Positions 34,417 to 43,207 of a DNA stretch of 64,000 nt are shown here, one piece after another. Within the stretch, counting starts at the first letter, position 1, and each line of letters opens with the position of its first letter. The DNA is from DAOUTW01 sp964523575 (GTDB lineage: Bacteria > Zixibacteria > MSB-5A5 > GN15 > JAAZOE01). The stretch covers positions 1 to 64,000 of the forward strand of contig CAZGAV010000004.1 in assembly GCA_964523575.1 (NCBI GenBank). Reading direction: 5' to 3'. The translations under genes were made by a program, and so were the position numbers. Under the pieces are notes generated by a model, which saw nothing but the letters and a program-made list of their open reading frames with translations, had not been told where the DNA came from and searched no databases.

Positions 34417-34836
34417 TCAGGGATTAATATCGGACGGCATTGAACAATATTTCTTGAGGGCCTTTTGTATCTGCCCGAATCGAAACGGCTTCCAGATAAC
34501 CTGATTGATACCGTAATTGCTGATCCGTTTCTCTGCCTCTTTCCCCTGCCAGCTGGAAATCGCCACGACCGGCATCTCCTTCTGGTACCGTTTCGAGGCC
34601 AGAGATAAATCCCAGCCGCTAATGCCCGGCAATCCCAGATCGGTAATCATGATATCGTAATCATGGGCCTGAAGAAAGGCGAGTCCTTTTTCGCCGTCTT
34701 CGGCGCTGTCCACCTTATGACCGTTGGCCGATAACAGGTCCTGCAATATTCTACGGATATCGTCGTTATCCTCGACGACCAGGATGCTTAGTCTGAGGTG
34801 TTGTTTATCGCTCATTTTCGTGCTCTCGTTTTTCAT
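34417..34836 (-). CDS. Single-domain response regulator (receiver only)
   Basis: A 139-residue CheY-like protein. The acidic pocket is VVEDNDD, the phosphoacceptor is Asp66 in MITDLGLPG, the Thr/Ser switch is VAISSWQ, and the conserved Lys is in VIWKPF. No output domain is present. It lies 83 bases downstream of the GAF sensor at 34920 and is probably co-transcribed. Its phosphodonor may not be that protein, since the sensor lacks an ATPase domain. Confidence 0.92.
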   Translation of the reverse strand: MKNESTKMSDKQHLRLSILVVEDNDDIRRILQDLLSANGHKVDSAEDGEKGLAFLQAHDYDIMITDLGLPGISGWDLSLASKRYQKEMPVVAISSWQGKEAEKRISNYGINQVIWKPFRFGQIQKALKKYCSMPSDINP

Positions 34837-34919
34837 TCACATCAGTCGACAGGGTTATACCCCATCGGTTTATAAGCCCCCGGCGGCCGAACCCGGTACT
34901 TCCGGGATCGGCTTGATAT

Positions 34920-37019
34920 TTATCCAATCACGGATTCCGAACCGATTTCCTTCTCTGGATCAACTGCTGACTCCCATTCGGTGAGTTTTCGGATCCGGTC
35001 GGCCGATTTCAGAATCATTTCATAGTAGCGACCCGATGATTCCTCGCCGGCGCCTTTCATCCGTAAAAGATCGACGGCTCCGATAATCGAAGTCAGCGGG
35101 CTCTTAATTCGCGTCCGGATTTCCGTCAAGTCTTCTCCATCGGAGTTCATCATCCGTCCGATTTCTTCGCGATTCCGCTCGGCGTTCAATTCCAGGCGTT
35201 TCATTCTCAGGGCCAGCGAACATTTGGCCGCCACGTCGCGTGCAAAGATCAGGTCAGTCGCCCCGAACGACCGCCGGTTCCAGTTCCGGGCCTCGCCGAC
35301 CGAGATAATACCCCGGACGTGGTCATTGAGCATAATCGGCACCAGCAGGGCCGATTTGATGTTGGGGATCAATGATGAGGTGGATTCCTGCGGAGGCATC
35401 CGCGACTCCGGATCGTCCTGATTGATCATCATCGGCTTCCGGGCATCGAGGGCCATCCGGTGCCACGGCAGAAGCGACAGCGGTATCGATTCATCGGCTC
35501 GCAATTCATTTCCGGTTTCGCGAATCGACCTACACGCCTGACTGATCAGCCGCGTCCGATCCCGGTCAAGCAGGGAGATTCGGGCGATGGTGCATTTCAT
35601 CCGGTTGGTCAGAAGTTCGCAGGCGTCTTCGAAAAAGCTTTGCGCCGGCGGATTGTCGAGCATCTGGCGTTGCATCAATTCCAGACGCAACATATGATCT
35701 TCCTTAATCTCCAGACTACGGTATAGATGCTGGCGCTGAACCACGCCGGCGATGACATCAGCCAGGTTTTCGATACGATGCACCAGGTAGCGGCCGAAAT
35801 GACCGGGCGAGGTGTGCCCCAGCGTCAGGACGCCGACGATCCGGTTCCCGGCCCGGATCGGGCAGGATATCCGGGAACGCATGCCGCAGGACAGAAAGAG
35901 GCCGTCCTGTTCGCCACTGCGATCATCGGGCCTGATATCGGGATGAACGATAGAGCGGCCGCTCTCAAAAGCGGTGTATATGTCGGTTCCCCGGGTCGGG
36001 CGGCTGACGCCTTTCTCCAGAAGCAGTCTCCCCCCGGAACCGATGGTATAGCGGATCATGTTTTCGCCGGAATTGTCGAGACTGGCCAGGGAAAGATATT
36101 CGGCGCCGACCATATCGCCGATGACATTGAAAAGTCGCGGCACCAGGTCCTTGACCGTCGCGACCTGATTGCAAATTTCACTCAAACGCTCATAGGCCGA
36201 TTGCTGATGCCGGTGATAACTGCGCCTGACTTCCACCACGTGCGTATGCGTGTAACGCCCTATCATTTGCCCCAGGGTCGAGGTGAAATCGAGTAAATCA
36301 TCGTCGATCCGTTCAACCTGCCCGAGCCAGCAAAAATAGACTCCATAGAGGCGGGTCTTGAAGGCGATCGGAATAATGATATCCGGCCCCTGACTACCGT
36401 TCCATTCCGGCAAGGTAGTTGTCGCTGTCGCCGCCCGGAAACGGGTCAGGACATTTTTCAATGGCGTCCCGCTCAGGCTGATTCGGTCGGGCGTAGTCTG
36501 GCTTTTGCCGTCAAAACCGGCCGAGCCCGACAAGTGCAGGGTGTCATGCCGGGACGAATATTTGTAAACGGCACAGCGCCGAAACCCGAGATAGGAGGAA
36601 AGGCAGGAGGTGGCCCGGGCATAGGCGTCGTCAAGATTGCGGCTCCGGTCGAGGTTCTCATTGATCATTTTCAGGCAATAATAGCGTTTGTTCAACTTTC
36701 GCTGATTTTCGCGTCCCATAGTCAGCGACGGCAACCAGGCCCCGATGCCGGAGAGGACCAAGATCAAACCGGCGATAATGCCGATTGCTTCGACCGTCTC
36801 TCTGCCGGCCGCATCCCCAAGATAAAACCAACCTTCGAAGGCGCTCTGATGCCCGGCTATCTGAAGGCCGGACAGGCCGGCGAAAATGAATAAGCCGATG
36901 ATGATTCTTCGATAGGCGGCTCCATCGCGGGCGAACGCAGTCCGGCGAATCCGGGACATGACCAGCAGGATGAAGACAAAAATCAGACCGAAAAGTACAT
37001 CATAGTACAATTGCGGCAT
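34920..37019 (-). CDS. Multi-GAF membrane sensor with degenerate, truncated kinase core
   Basis: A 699-residue protein. Three N-terminal helices (near 7-22, 38-56, 72-92) are followed by three GAF-like domains (about 120-270, 280-430, 450-610) and a helical stub resembling a DHp/HisKA domain. At the H-box the usual HELRTPL reads TRIKSPL: the phosphorylated His is replaced by Thr. The protein ends about 60 residues later with no HATPase domain. It can therefore sense and dimerise but not autophosphorylate in the normal way. The start has GGAGG. A receiver-only protein follows, so the two may work with a kinase encoded elsewhere. Confidence 0.85.
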   Translation of the reverse strand: MPQLYYDVLFGLIFVFILLVMSRIRRTAFARDGAAYRRIIIGLFIFAGLSGLQIAGHQSAFEGWFYLGDAAGRETVEAIGIIAGLILVLSGIGAWLPSLTMGRENQRKLNKRYYCLKMINENLDRSRNLDDAYARATSCLSSYLGFRRCAVYKYSSRHDTLHLSGSAGFDGKSQTTPDRISLSGTPLKNVLTRFRAATATTTLPEWNGSQGPDIIIPIAFKTRLYGVYFCWLGQVERIDDDLLDFTSTLGQMIGRYTHTHVVEVRRSYHRHQQSAYERLSEICNQVATVKDLVPRLFNVIGDMVGAEYLSLASLDNSGENMIRYTIGSGGRLLLEKGVSRPTRGTDIYTAFESGRSIVHPDIRPDDRSGEQDGLFLSCGMRSRISCPIRAGNRIVGVLTLGHTSPGHFGRYLVHRIENLADVIAGVVQRQHLYRSLEIKEDHMLRLELMQRQMLDNPPAQSFFEDACELLTNRMKCTIARISLLDRDRTRLISQACRSIRETGNELRADESIPLSLLPWHRMALDARKPMMINQDDPESRMPPQESTSSLIPNIKSALLVPIMLNDHVRGIISVGEARNWNRRSFGATDLIFARDVAAKCSLALRMKRLELNAERNREEIGRMMNSDGEDLTEIRTRIKSPLTSIIGAVDLLRMKGAGEESSGRYYEMILKSADRIRKLTEWESAVDPEKEIGSESVIG

Positions 37020-37291
37020 GGCAACCTCCGCATATAATTTAAGTCTTTGTATACAATGATATTATCGGCAAAATTGTTGGAAGTTTGAGCATGGGGGCGC
37101 CGACTCCATCCTGTATGGGATAAAGCCGATAAAGAGACCCGATCCTGAGAGTGCCCGCGAATGCCCCGCCTTCTCTATTGTACCTCCGGACAATGACTTA
37201 GCGACTCGAAGCGGCCTTGGCATCGGCTTTGCAAATCCTGCGGCATATTAGCTCGCAAGAAATAACCCATTTATAACATGGGGGAGGTTAA

Positions 37292-38023
37292 ATGAGATTT
37301 CGTAAACTGATTTGGCTGGTTCTGCTGATTCCGGTATTTCTGGGCATCGCCATTCCCGGCTGTTCGGACAAAACCTTTACTTCCGACACGACGGCAGTGA
37401 CTCAGAACGCCGATCCGACCGCCTTTCTTCCGCTGGAGCAGGGCCTGCGGGTCAGCTACGCCATACTTGAACCCGAAACCAAATATTTTGATCTGGAAGT
37501 CACCGATCCGGTTTATGTGGCCGGTAATCCCGGTTACACCATCCGCAAAACCGACCGCACCTCCGGCCTGACCGAGGTATCCTATCGTTATATGAAAGAT
37601 AACGCTATTTTCGAATCCGGCTCAACTCAGTACCCCGGTGTTCGTATTCTGGAATCGCCTTTTACAATCGGACATACCTGGGATCGTTTCGATACTTCGT
37701 CCACGACCACAGTTACCGGTGATATTGTCGTCGATAACAACGAAGTCACCGACGATAATCCCTTTAACTGGTACAAGACGATACCGGGCGACGGATACAA
37801 CACCATGACAATCGTCGGGACGGAAAACGTCCAGGCCCTCAACGGCACCGTGTACGGCGGCTGTCTTAAGATCGTCTGGCAAACCGACGCCAATACTTAT
37901 AACTATTATTGGTATTCGGCCGGCATCGGACTGATCAAATTCGAACAAAATTACAATTATCTGTCCGCGTCCACCATGCATCTCCTCGGAGTCATGACGG
38001 ACTACCAGAAAGTCAAATACTAA
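37292..38023 (+). CDS. Lipoprotein of unknown function
   Basis: A 243-residue lipoprotein with signal peptide MRFRKLIWLVLLIPVFLGIA and lipobox AIPGC. The mature part is beta-rich (YFDLEVTDPVYVAGNPGYTI, then IGHTWDRFDTSST, then YYWYSAGIGLIKFEQNY), a pattern seen in secreted proteins of this lineage and reminiscent of lipocalin-like or DUF-type barrels. GGGGGAGG stands before the ATG. It is flanked by a 272-base upstream gap and an excellent terminator, so it is monocistronic. I cannot name a family. Confidence 0.8.
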   Translation: MRFRKLIWLVLLIPVFLGIAIPGCSDKTFTSDTTAVTQNADPTAFLPLEQGLRVSYAILEPETKYFDLEVTDPVYVAGNPGYTIRKTDRTSGLTEVSYRYMKDNAIFESGSTQYPGVRILESPFTIGHTWDRFDTSSTTTVTGDIVVDNNEVTDDNPFNWYKTIPGDGYNTMTIVGTENVQALNGTVYGGCLKIVWQTDANTYNYYWYSAGIGLIKFEQNYNYLSASTMHLLGVMTDYQKVKY

Positions 38024-38046
38024 TACGCCGCGCGCTATGTCTCACC

Positions 38047-38081
38047 GGCCGGGCGGAAATCACCGCCCGGCCTTTTTTTTT
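38047..38081 (+). terminator. Strong Rho-independent terminator
   Basis: GGCCGGGCGG and CCGCCCGGCC form a perfect 10-bp stem around AAATCA, followed by nine T. It starts 24 bases after the lipoprotein stop. Confidence 0.95.
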
Positions 38082-38154
38082 ACTCTGATATTAAATTATA
38101 TCAGGGAAATCTGAGACTGGCCACGGCGTGGCCGAATGGCCCTAAACCCGGCCC

Positions 38155-38796
38155 TCAGGAAACGATTTTCTTATAATTCTTAAAATGCAATTTGGCCACT
38201 TTGCCGAGGATGGCCGTCCCGCGCGCGCCAACCAGCGCCCGTCCCGCTTGATCGACCAGAGAGGAAGCCCCGCGTGGAAAGGTAACTGCGAAATCTTTGG
38301 ACATCATTTCCATCCGCCGCAGAAATTCCGCCCGGGCCAGAATCGAGGCCGCGGCCACGGCCGGATGCGCCTCTCCCCTGACCATCTGAACCAGTTCGAT
38401 CTTCCGGCCTTCCTGCTGAAGATTGTCAATAATAAATCGGTCAGCCCCGAATTTATCGGATATGGCCACCTCGGCCGATTCGCGGGTCAGGATATTTTCG
38501 ATGACGCGGGCATGCCCCCAGCCGAGGAGTTTATTCAGATTCTTGATCTTGCCGTATAGCTGATTATACTTTTCGGGATTGATAACCACCAGTTCATGAA
38601 CGCAGAGTTCCTTGATCCGGGCCGCAAGCGTCAACACTTTGCCGTCGGCGATAGTCTTGGAATCGCGGACGCCCCATCCGGGCAATACCTGCGCCTGCGC
38701 CTCGGTTAAAAGCACTCCGGCGATCACCAGCGGTCCGAAGAAGTCTCCCTTGCCCGATTCATCGACGCCGATAATCGGCCAGCGCCCGTCATCCAC
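38155..38796 (-). CDS. rnhC: Ribonuclease HIII-type enzyme without the N-terminal domain
   Basis: A 213-residue type 2 RNase H removing RNA from RNA/DNA hybrids. The opening GVDESGKGDFFGPLVIA is the RNase HIII form (DESGKGD) of the catalytic Asp-Glu motif, and further acidic residues occur in RDSKTI and FIIDNL. RNase HIII usually has an extra N-terminal TBP-like substrate-binding domain of about 90 residues; this protein starts directly at the catalytic domain. The start is GTG, directly abutting the efp stop, so translation is probably coupled. No other RNase H is in the window. Confidence 0.88.
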   Translation of the reverse strand: MDDGRWPIIGVDESGKGDFFGPLVIAGVLLTEAQAQVLPGWGVRDSKTIADGKVLTLAARIKELCVHELVVINPEKYNQLYGKIKNLNKLLGWGHARVIENILTRESAEVAISDKFGADRFIIDNLQQEGRKIELVQMVRGEAHPAVAAASILARAEFLRRMEMMSKDFAVTFPRGASSLVDQAGRALVGARGTAILGKVAKLHFKNYKKIVS

Positions 38797-39357
38797 TTAA
38801 TTGGCCCGTTCGAGGTATTCGCCGGTACGGGTATCGATTTTGATCAGGTCGCCCTCTTTGACGAACAGGGGTACTTTAATTTCCAGCCCCGTTTCCAGCT
38901 TGGCCGTTTTCTGGATATTGGTCACGGAATCGCCCTTGATAGCCGGCTCCGCCTCTACGATCCGGAGAATTACCGAGGAAGGCATATCCAGAGAAATGGC
39001 GCGTCCCTCGAAAAAGAGTATGGAATATTCCTGATTTTCCATCAGGTAAAAACGGGAATCGCCCAGGCTGTCGGCCGTAAGAGCCGTCTGCTCATAGGTG
39101 GACGAGTCCATGAAATGGTAACCGTCGGCGTCGTTGTACAAATACTGCATTTTCCGATTATCAAGATCGGGCAGATCGAAAGTCTCGCTCGACAGGTAAG
39201 TATATTCTAAAACGGCACCGGTGATTAGGTGCTTCATTTTGGCCTTGGTATGGGGCCGGCCCCGTCCCATTTTGGCATGAGAAAAATCGACGATGACATA
39301 GGGCTCGCCGTTGACGAGGATCCGAAGACCTTTTCTGAATTCTGAAGCGCTAACCAT
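38797..39357 (-). CDS. efp: Elongation factor P
   Basis: A 186-residue three-domain translation factor that relieves ribosome stalling at polyproline. The KOW-like N-terminal domain has VNGEPYVIVDFSHAKMGRGR; the tip residue that is modified in other bacteria is here Arg32 in MGRGRP, not Lys. The two C-terminal OB domains are normal (SVILRIVEAEPAIKGDS, LFVKEGDLIKIDTRTGEYLE). Two adjacent ATG codons follow GGAGG; the second (39357) has the better spacing. Upstream is a histidine kinase, downstream rnhC. Confidence 0.93.
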   Translation of the reverse strand: MVSASEFRKGLRILVNGEPYVIVDFSHAKMGRGRPHTKAKMKHLITGAVLEYTYLSSETFDLPDLDNRKMQYLYNDADGYHFMDSSTYEQTALTADSLGDSRFYLMENQEYSILFFEGRAISLDMPSSVILRIVEAEPAIKGDSVTNIQKTAKLETGLEIKVPLFVKEGDLIKIDTRTGEYLERAN

Positions 39358-39438
39358 CATTCCTCCAAAAAAACCATTAGAATCAAGATGGAGCCAATAT
39401 AACAAAAAAGTCGCCGCCCGCTACTGTTTTTTGGCCGG

Positions 39439-41274
39439 TCACACGGAGAGCGGAGAACCGGCCTCGACCGCTACCCGGCGGGGGAGTGAAATGACGCAGG
39501 TTGTCCCGCGCGGCAGGGCGTTCTCGAAGGTAATCGTGCCCTCGTGAAGATTGATGATTTTGCGCGCCAGAGCCAGCCCCAGGCCGGTGCCGGACGGCTT
39601 AGAGGAAACAAAAGGAGTAAAAAGCTCGTCACGGATCTTTTCGGGTATCCCCGGACCGTCATCGGTGACAGTCAGGCGTAAATCCTGTCCGTAAACCCGA
39701 ATATCTAATTCCACCTGCCCCTTTGCCCCGGCCGCTTCCAGACCGTTGTCGATGACATTGCAAAGCGCTTCTTTGAGGAGCAGGGCATCGCCAATGATAT
39801 TTATTTCATCCGAAGCCCCCTTCAGGCTCATTCTGGCTCCGAGCGATTCGGCTTCGGCGCCGAATTTCCCGAGGCAATCCTGGGCCAGTTGACGCAGATC
39901 GAAAATTTCTTCGGATAAAAACAAAGGCCGGGCGAAAGTCAGGAAACGGCTGACCATCGTCTCCGAGGCGGCCGCCTCCGTCCGCACCGATTCGGCGATA
40001 TCGCCGAGATCGGAATCAGGTCCGGTTTTTTTCTGCAATAGCTGGCTGAAACCGGAGATAGCCGCGAGAGAATTACGCAACTGGTGGGCCAGACCGCCGG
40101 TCATCTCCCCCAGCGCCGCCAGCCGCCGATTGGTTTCCAGTTCGATCTGCAGTTTCTTGATTTCCGTCAGGTCGGTGATCAGCAGGGTAAAACCGACAAC
40201 CCGGTCGCTGTCATCAAGAATAACCGAGCTTTCTACCCCCAGCCAGCGATCCGTTCGGCCGCCGGTCTGCAATTCTATTTCTCTGCGGCCGGTGACCTCG
40301 CCTCTTTCCAGCCCGGCCTGAATTAGAAGTGTCAATTCGGTTTCCTGCGGGAAGGCGGTCAGATAATGCCGGCCAAGGACCAGATTTTCGTCATACCCGA
40401 GTATATCCATCGCCGCCCGATTGTAGCCGATGACTTTGCCCGTCAGATCGACGTTGACGACGCCCGAATTAATAGATTTCAGGATATAATGGTTGAGCTT
40501 TTCGAGTCGATCGGCGCGGCTGGAAGATTCTCGAACGAGTCGTTCCAGTTCGGCTTCTTTAATCTTGAGTTCCTCGATGACCTCCTCGTACGATTCAATC
40601 ACCTCGGTGACTTCATCGTGATCCTGCGACGGGATCAGCTTTCCCGCCGACTGGGCCGCCTCTCGCATCTGCTTGAACGGTTTCAGGATCCGTCTCGGTA
40701 AACCGATGACGATCGGAAGAATCAGGATCAAAACTGCGGCCGCCAGATAAAGGGTTGTCCGGGCCGCCCGCCCGATTTGTTCAGTGGCCGAAGAATCGGT
40801 TCTGAAGGAAAGCATTAATTGGCGCCCCGGCGATGTCCGCACCAGGGCCAGACCAAGGCGGTCGCCGCCCGATGTACCCGAGCAATAAAGGTCGTCGCCG
40901 TCCAGCAGGCGTTTCAGGTCGTTTTCTTTCAGAGTCAGGTCCGGTTCATTATGGAAGACTTTGTCTTTGACGAAATCGGACAGACGCTGGATATCGCCGT
41001 CGGGAATATCACGGGTATCGACCCGGGCGATATTGTACTTCTGCATAATCAGGGCGATCTGGTCGTCGCCGATGACTTCCGTCTGGTTCTTGGTCAAATA
41101 CCGCCGGGCGTAACTGAGACTGGCTTCAAGGCGGCGGTCGGCTTCATCGGTGAGTTGTTCCTTGACGCTATGGAGAACATAGGTGGTATTGATGTTCAAC
41201 AAAAGCAACAGGAAGACGACAAAGGCCAGTCCCAGCCGGACGATGGTTTCATATTTACCGATAAAGGCGCGCAT
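39439..41274 (-). CDS. PAS-domain membrane sensor histidine kinase
   Basis: A 611-residue kinase. The N-terminal membrane segment (about 10-28) and a second (about 175-195) enclose a periplasmic sensor of about 145 residues. A HAMP-like linker and coiled coil (about 200-260), a PAS domain (about 260-375), a HisKA domain with LAHQLRNSLAAISGFSQ, and a HATPase with NVIDNGLEAAG, DDGPGIP and GTGLGLALA follow. It is complete, of the NtrB/AtoS type. ATG at 41274 is preferred over an in-frame TTG two codons earlier. No cognate regulator lies beside it; it is divergent from the exosortase gene by under 100 bases. Confidence 0.92.
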   Translation of the reverse strand: MRAFIGKYETIVRLGLAFVVFLLLLLNINTTYVLHSVKEQLTDEADRRLEASLSYARRYLTKNQTEVIGDDQIALIMQKYNIARVDTRDIPDGDIQRLSDFVKDKVFHNEPDLTLKENDLKRLLDGDDLYCSGTSGGDRLGLALVRTSPGRQLMLSFRTDSSATEQIGRAARTTLYLAAAVLILILPIVIGLPRRILKPFKQMREAAQSAGKLIPSQDHDEVTEVIESYEEVIEELKIKEAELERLVRESSSRADRLEKLNHYILKSINSGVVNVDLTGKVIGYNRAAMDILGYDENLVLGRHYLTAFPQETELTLLIQAGLERGEVTGRREIELQTGGRTDRWLGVESSVILDDSDRVVGFTLLITDLTEIKKLQIELETNRRLAALGEMTGGLAHQLRNSLAAISGFSQLLQKKTGPDSDLGDIAESVRTEAAASETMVSRFLTFARPLFLSEEIFDLRQLAQDCLGKFGAEAESLGARMSLKGASDEINIIGDALLLKEALCNVIDNGLEAAGAKGQVELDIRVYGQDLRLTVTDDGPGIPEKIRDELFTPFVSSKPSGTGLGLALARKIINLHEGTITFENALPRGTTCVISLPRRVAVEAGSPLSV

Positions 41275-41369
41275 ATACAATCAAATCGGCATTTCTCCCC
41301 ATTAGTTTGAGAGGGGAATAGGATAAAAAGAAGTTGTCTGCCCTCGATCCATTGTTTATTTTCAGATAT

Positions 41370-41957
41370 ATGGCTAAATCCAGAAAGGCATCCGGCGGAT
41401 CCGGGAAGAAAGCCGCCGCATCGCGCCCCAAATATGATCCCCGGAAAAGGCGTCTGATTGTCTTCGTCGCCACTTTTCTGGGCCTTCTGCTGGTCGGGGC
41501 CATTCTTTATCCGCTGTTTTCCATCGCCCTGGCTGAACCATTGCGCGGTTTCATGGCCTTCACGGCCCATATCTGCGGCGGTATCCTTGGAATTTTCTAT
41601 AGTGACGTTTCGGTGTCGAGCCGGTTTCTGACCTTGCGCGGATTTTCCGTGGAAATTATCGAGGAATGCACCGGGATTTTCGAAATGCTGATTTTTCTGG
41701 CGGCCCTGATCTCTTATCCCGCTTCGTGGCGCTCGAAATTAATCGGTATTCTGCTGGGCCTCCCGGCGCTCTACCTGTTCAATGTCATCAGGATCGTTTT
41801 CCTGACCATGGTCGGCGTCTATTATCTCAACCTCTTTGATTTCATGCATCTTTATTTTTGGCAGGCGACTTTGATCCTGATGATAACTTCGGTCTGGGTT
41901 TTATGGATTCTTCTGGTGGTGGGACGTGAGAAAAGATCTTCTACTCTTTTTTCTTAG
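41370..41957 (+). CDS. Exosortase/archaeosortase family transpeptidase, XrtH-like
   Basis: A 195-residue membrane protein with about five to six helices after a Lys-rich cytoplasmic start. The catalytic triad of the family is complete: Cys100 in IIEECTGIFE, Arg141 in FNVIRIVF, and His160 in FDFMHLYFW. The NLFDFMHLYFWQ context resembles exosortase H. Such enzymes cleave C-terminal sorting tails (PEP-CTERM, IPTLxxWG-CTERM) and may attach the substrate to the envelope. No protein in the window has an obvious matching tail. A TTG start 12 codons upstream is possible. The gene overlaps the next one by 32 bases. Confidence 0.88.
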   Translation: MAKSRKASGGSGKKAAASRPKYDPRKRRLIVFVATFLGLLLVGAILYPLFSIALAEPLRGFMAFTAHICGGILGIFYSDVSVSSRFLTLRGFSVEIIEECTGIFEMLIFLAALISYPASWRSKLIGILLGLPALYLFNVIRIVFLTMVGVYYLNLFDFMHLYFWQATLILMITSVWVLWILLVVGREKRSSTLFS

Positions 41958-42396
41958 CCTTGTGGTCATTTCGGTCGTCCTCACCTGGTTCTGGTTCGAC
42001 GGCCTCCAGGTGCGCTATGCCATGCTGTTCGGGCCGACGGCCAAATTCATGTTCCGTCATCTCGGGATTCATAAATCGGGCCTCAAGCTGGTCATCGAAC
42101 ATTTTACCAACCTGATACCGTTTATCGCCCTGTGTATTGCTCTCCCGCGCGTCCCCTGGAAAAAACGCCTGCTTCGTTCCGGCCTCGGGCTGGGGATACT
42201 CGTTGTCGTTCATTTCATCATGATCGTCGCCGCGTCGGCCATCTATTCGGCCTATGCCATGTCGGCCACCGCCTATAAGTATATTTTCCCGATTCTCATC
42301 ATCAACGACGCCCTGCCGCTGATCTTATGGTTTTTGCTTTTCTCGGAGGAAGTGATCGGCTTGTTCAGGCGCGGCAAATCATCGCCGGCCACTTAG
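41926..42396 (+). CDS. Membrane protein partner of the exosortase
   Basis: A 156-residue protein with about four helices (near 4-22, 62-78, 90-112, 126-148). The start is GTG with GGTGGG before it, 32 bases inside the end of the exosortase gene, so the two are translationally coupled. No catalytic motif is recognised; small membrane proteins next to XrtH-type exosortases are known, and a helper role is inferred. It ends 1 base before the convergent prepilin peptidase gene. Confidence 0.75.
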   Translation: MRKDLLLFFLSLVVISVVLTWFWFDGLQVRYAMLFGPTAKFMFRHLGIHKSGLKLVIEHFTNLIPFIALCIALPRVPWKKRLLRSGLGLGILVVVHFIMIVAASAIYSAYAMSATAYKYIFPILIINDALPLILWFLLFSEEVIGLFRRGKSSPAT

Positions 42397-42397
42397 C

Positions 42398-43183
42398 TCA
42401 GGCCATCAGGAAAGTATTGATATAGAAATGCAGTATCCGGTCGCCGTAAACAATAATTATCAACGCCGCCAAAGCCAGAAAAGGCCCGAAAGGAATGATG
42501 CGTTGACTGCGGACTTTTTTCGACAATGACATCCACAAAATCGAGACGATCATCCCCAGAATAGCGCCGCCGAAAAATATCAGGAGCACCTTCTGCCAGC
42601 CGACAAAAGCGCCCATCATGGCCGCCATTTTGATATCGCCGCCACCCATCGCCTCTTTTTTGAATATCCATTCGCCCAGATAAGCCACCAGCAATAACGA
42701 TCCGCCTCCAACCGCGAACCCGATCAGGGAATCGACGATCCCCGGCGGCTGGACCAACAGCGAGGCCGCCAGTCCGATAACTATGCCCGGCAGCGTTATT
42801 TTATCCGGGATAATCTGGAATTCGAGATCGATGAAAAAGATGACGATCAAGGATGAAACCAGGAAATAATGAACCGGCAACTGAAATGTCAGGCCGTCGA
42901 TATGCAGGAAGAAAATGTACAGCCCGGCGTTGAGTGCCTCGACCAGCGGATATCGAAACGATATCGGCCCTTTGCATTTCCGGCATTTGCCGCCCAGAAT
43001 GATATAAGAAATAAGCGGGATATTGAGATAAAACGGTATCGGCTGACCGCAATGCGGACAGGCCGACCTCTCCAGGACGGTTTTTTTATCCCGGGGCAGG
43101 CGATAGATCAGGACATTGAGAAAAGACCCGATGGCCAGTCCGAGCAGTCCCGCAAAGATATAAAATACCGGCGTGGTTTCCAT
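42398..43183 (-). CDS. Prepilin peptidase / N-methyltransferase (A24 family)
   Basis: A 261-residue membrane enzyme that cleaves type IV prepilin or pseudopilin leaders and methylates the new N-terminus. The N-terminal domain has GSFLNVLIYRLPR and zinc-type cysteines (CPHCGQPI, CRKCKGPI). The aspartate protease motifs are FIDLEFQIIPD and AMGGGDIKMAAMMG. Complete and intact. It is the last gene of the dnaK-prmA-rsmE run (24-base gap). Pilins are not in the window. Confidence 0.94.
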   Translation of the reverse strand: METTPVFYIFAGLLGLAIGSFLNVLIYRLPRDKKTVLERSACPHCGQPIPFYLNIPLISYIILGGKCRKCKGPISFRYPLVEALNAGLYIFFLHIDGLTFQLPVHYFLVSSLIVIFFIDLEFQIIPDKITLPGIVIGLAASLLVQPPGIVDSLIGFAVGGGSLLLVAYLGEWIFKKEAMGGGDIKMAAMMGAFVGWQKVLLIFFGGAILGMIVSILWMSLSKKVRSQRIIPFGPFLALAALIIIVYGDRILHFYINTFLMA

Positions 43184-43207
43184 AATCTCTATATCGGCCG
43201 TTAACTG

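Noticed and set aside
37047..37056. TTGTATACAA palindrome upstream of the GAF sensor
   Set aside because: A 10-base AT-rich palindrome is too likely by chance and has no second copy in the window.
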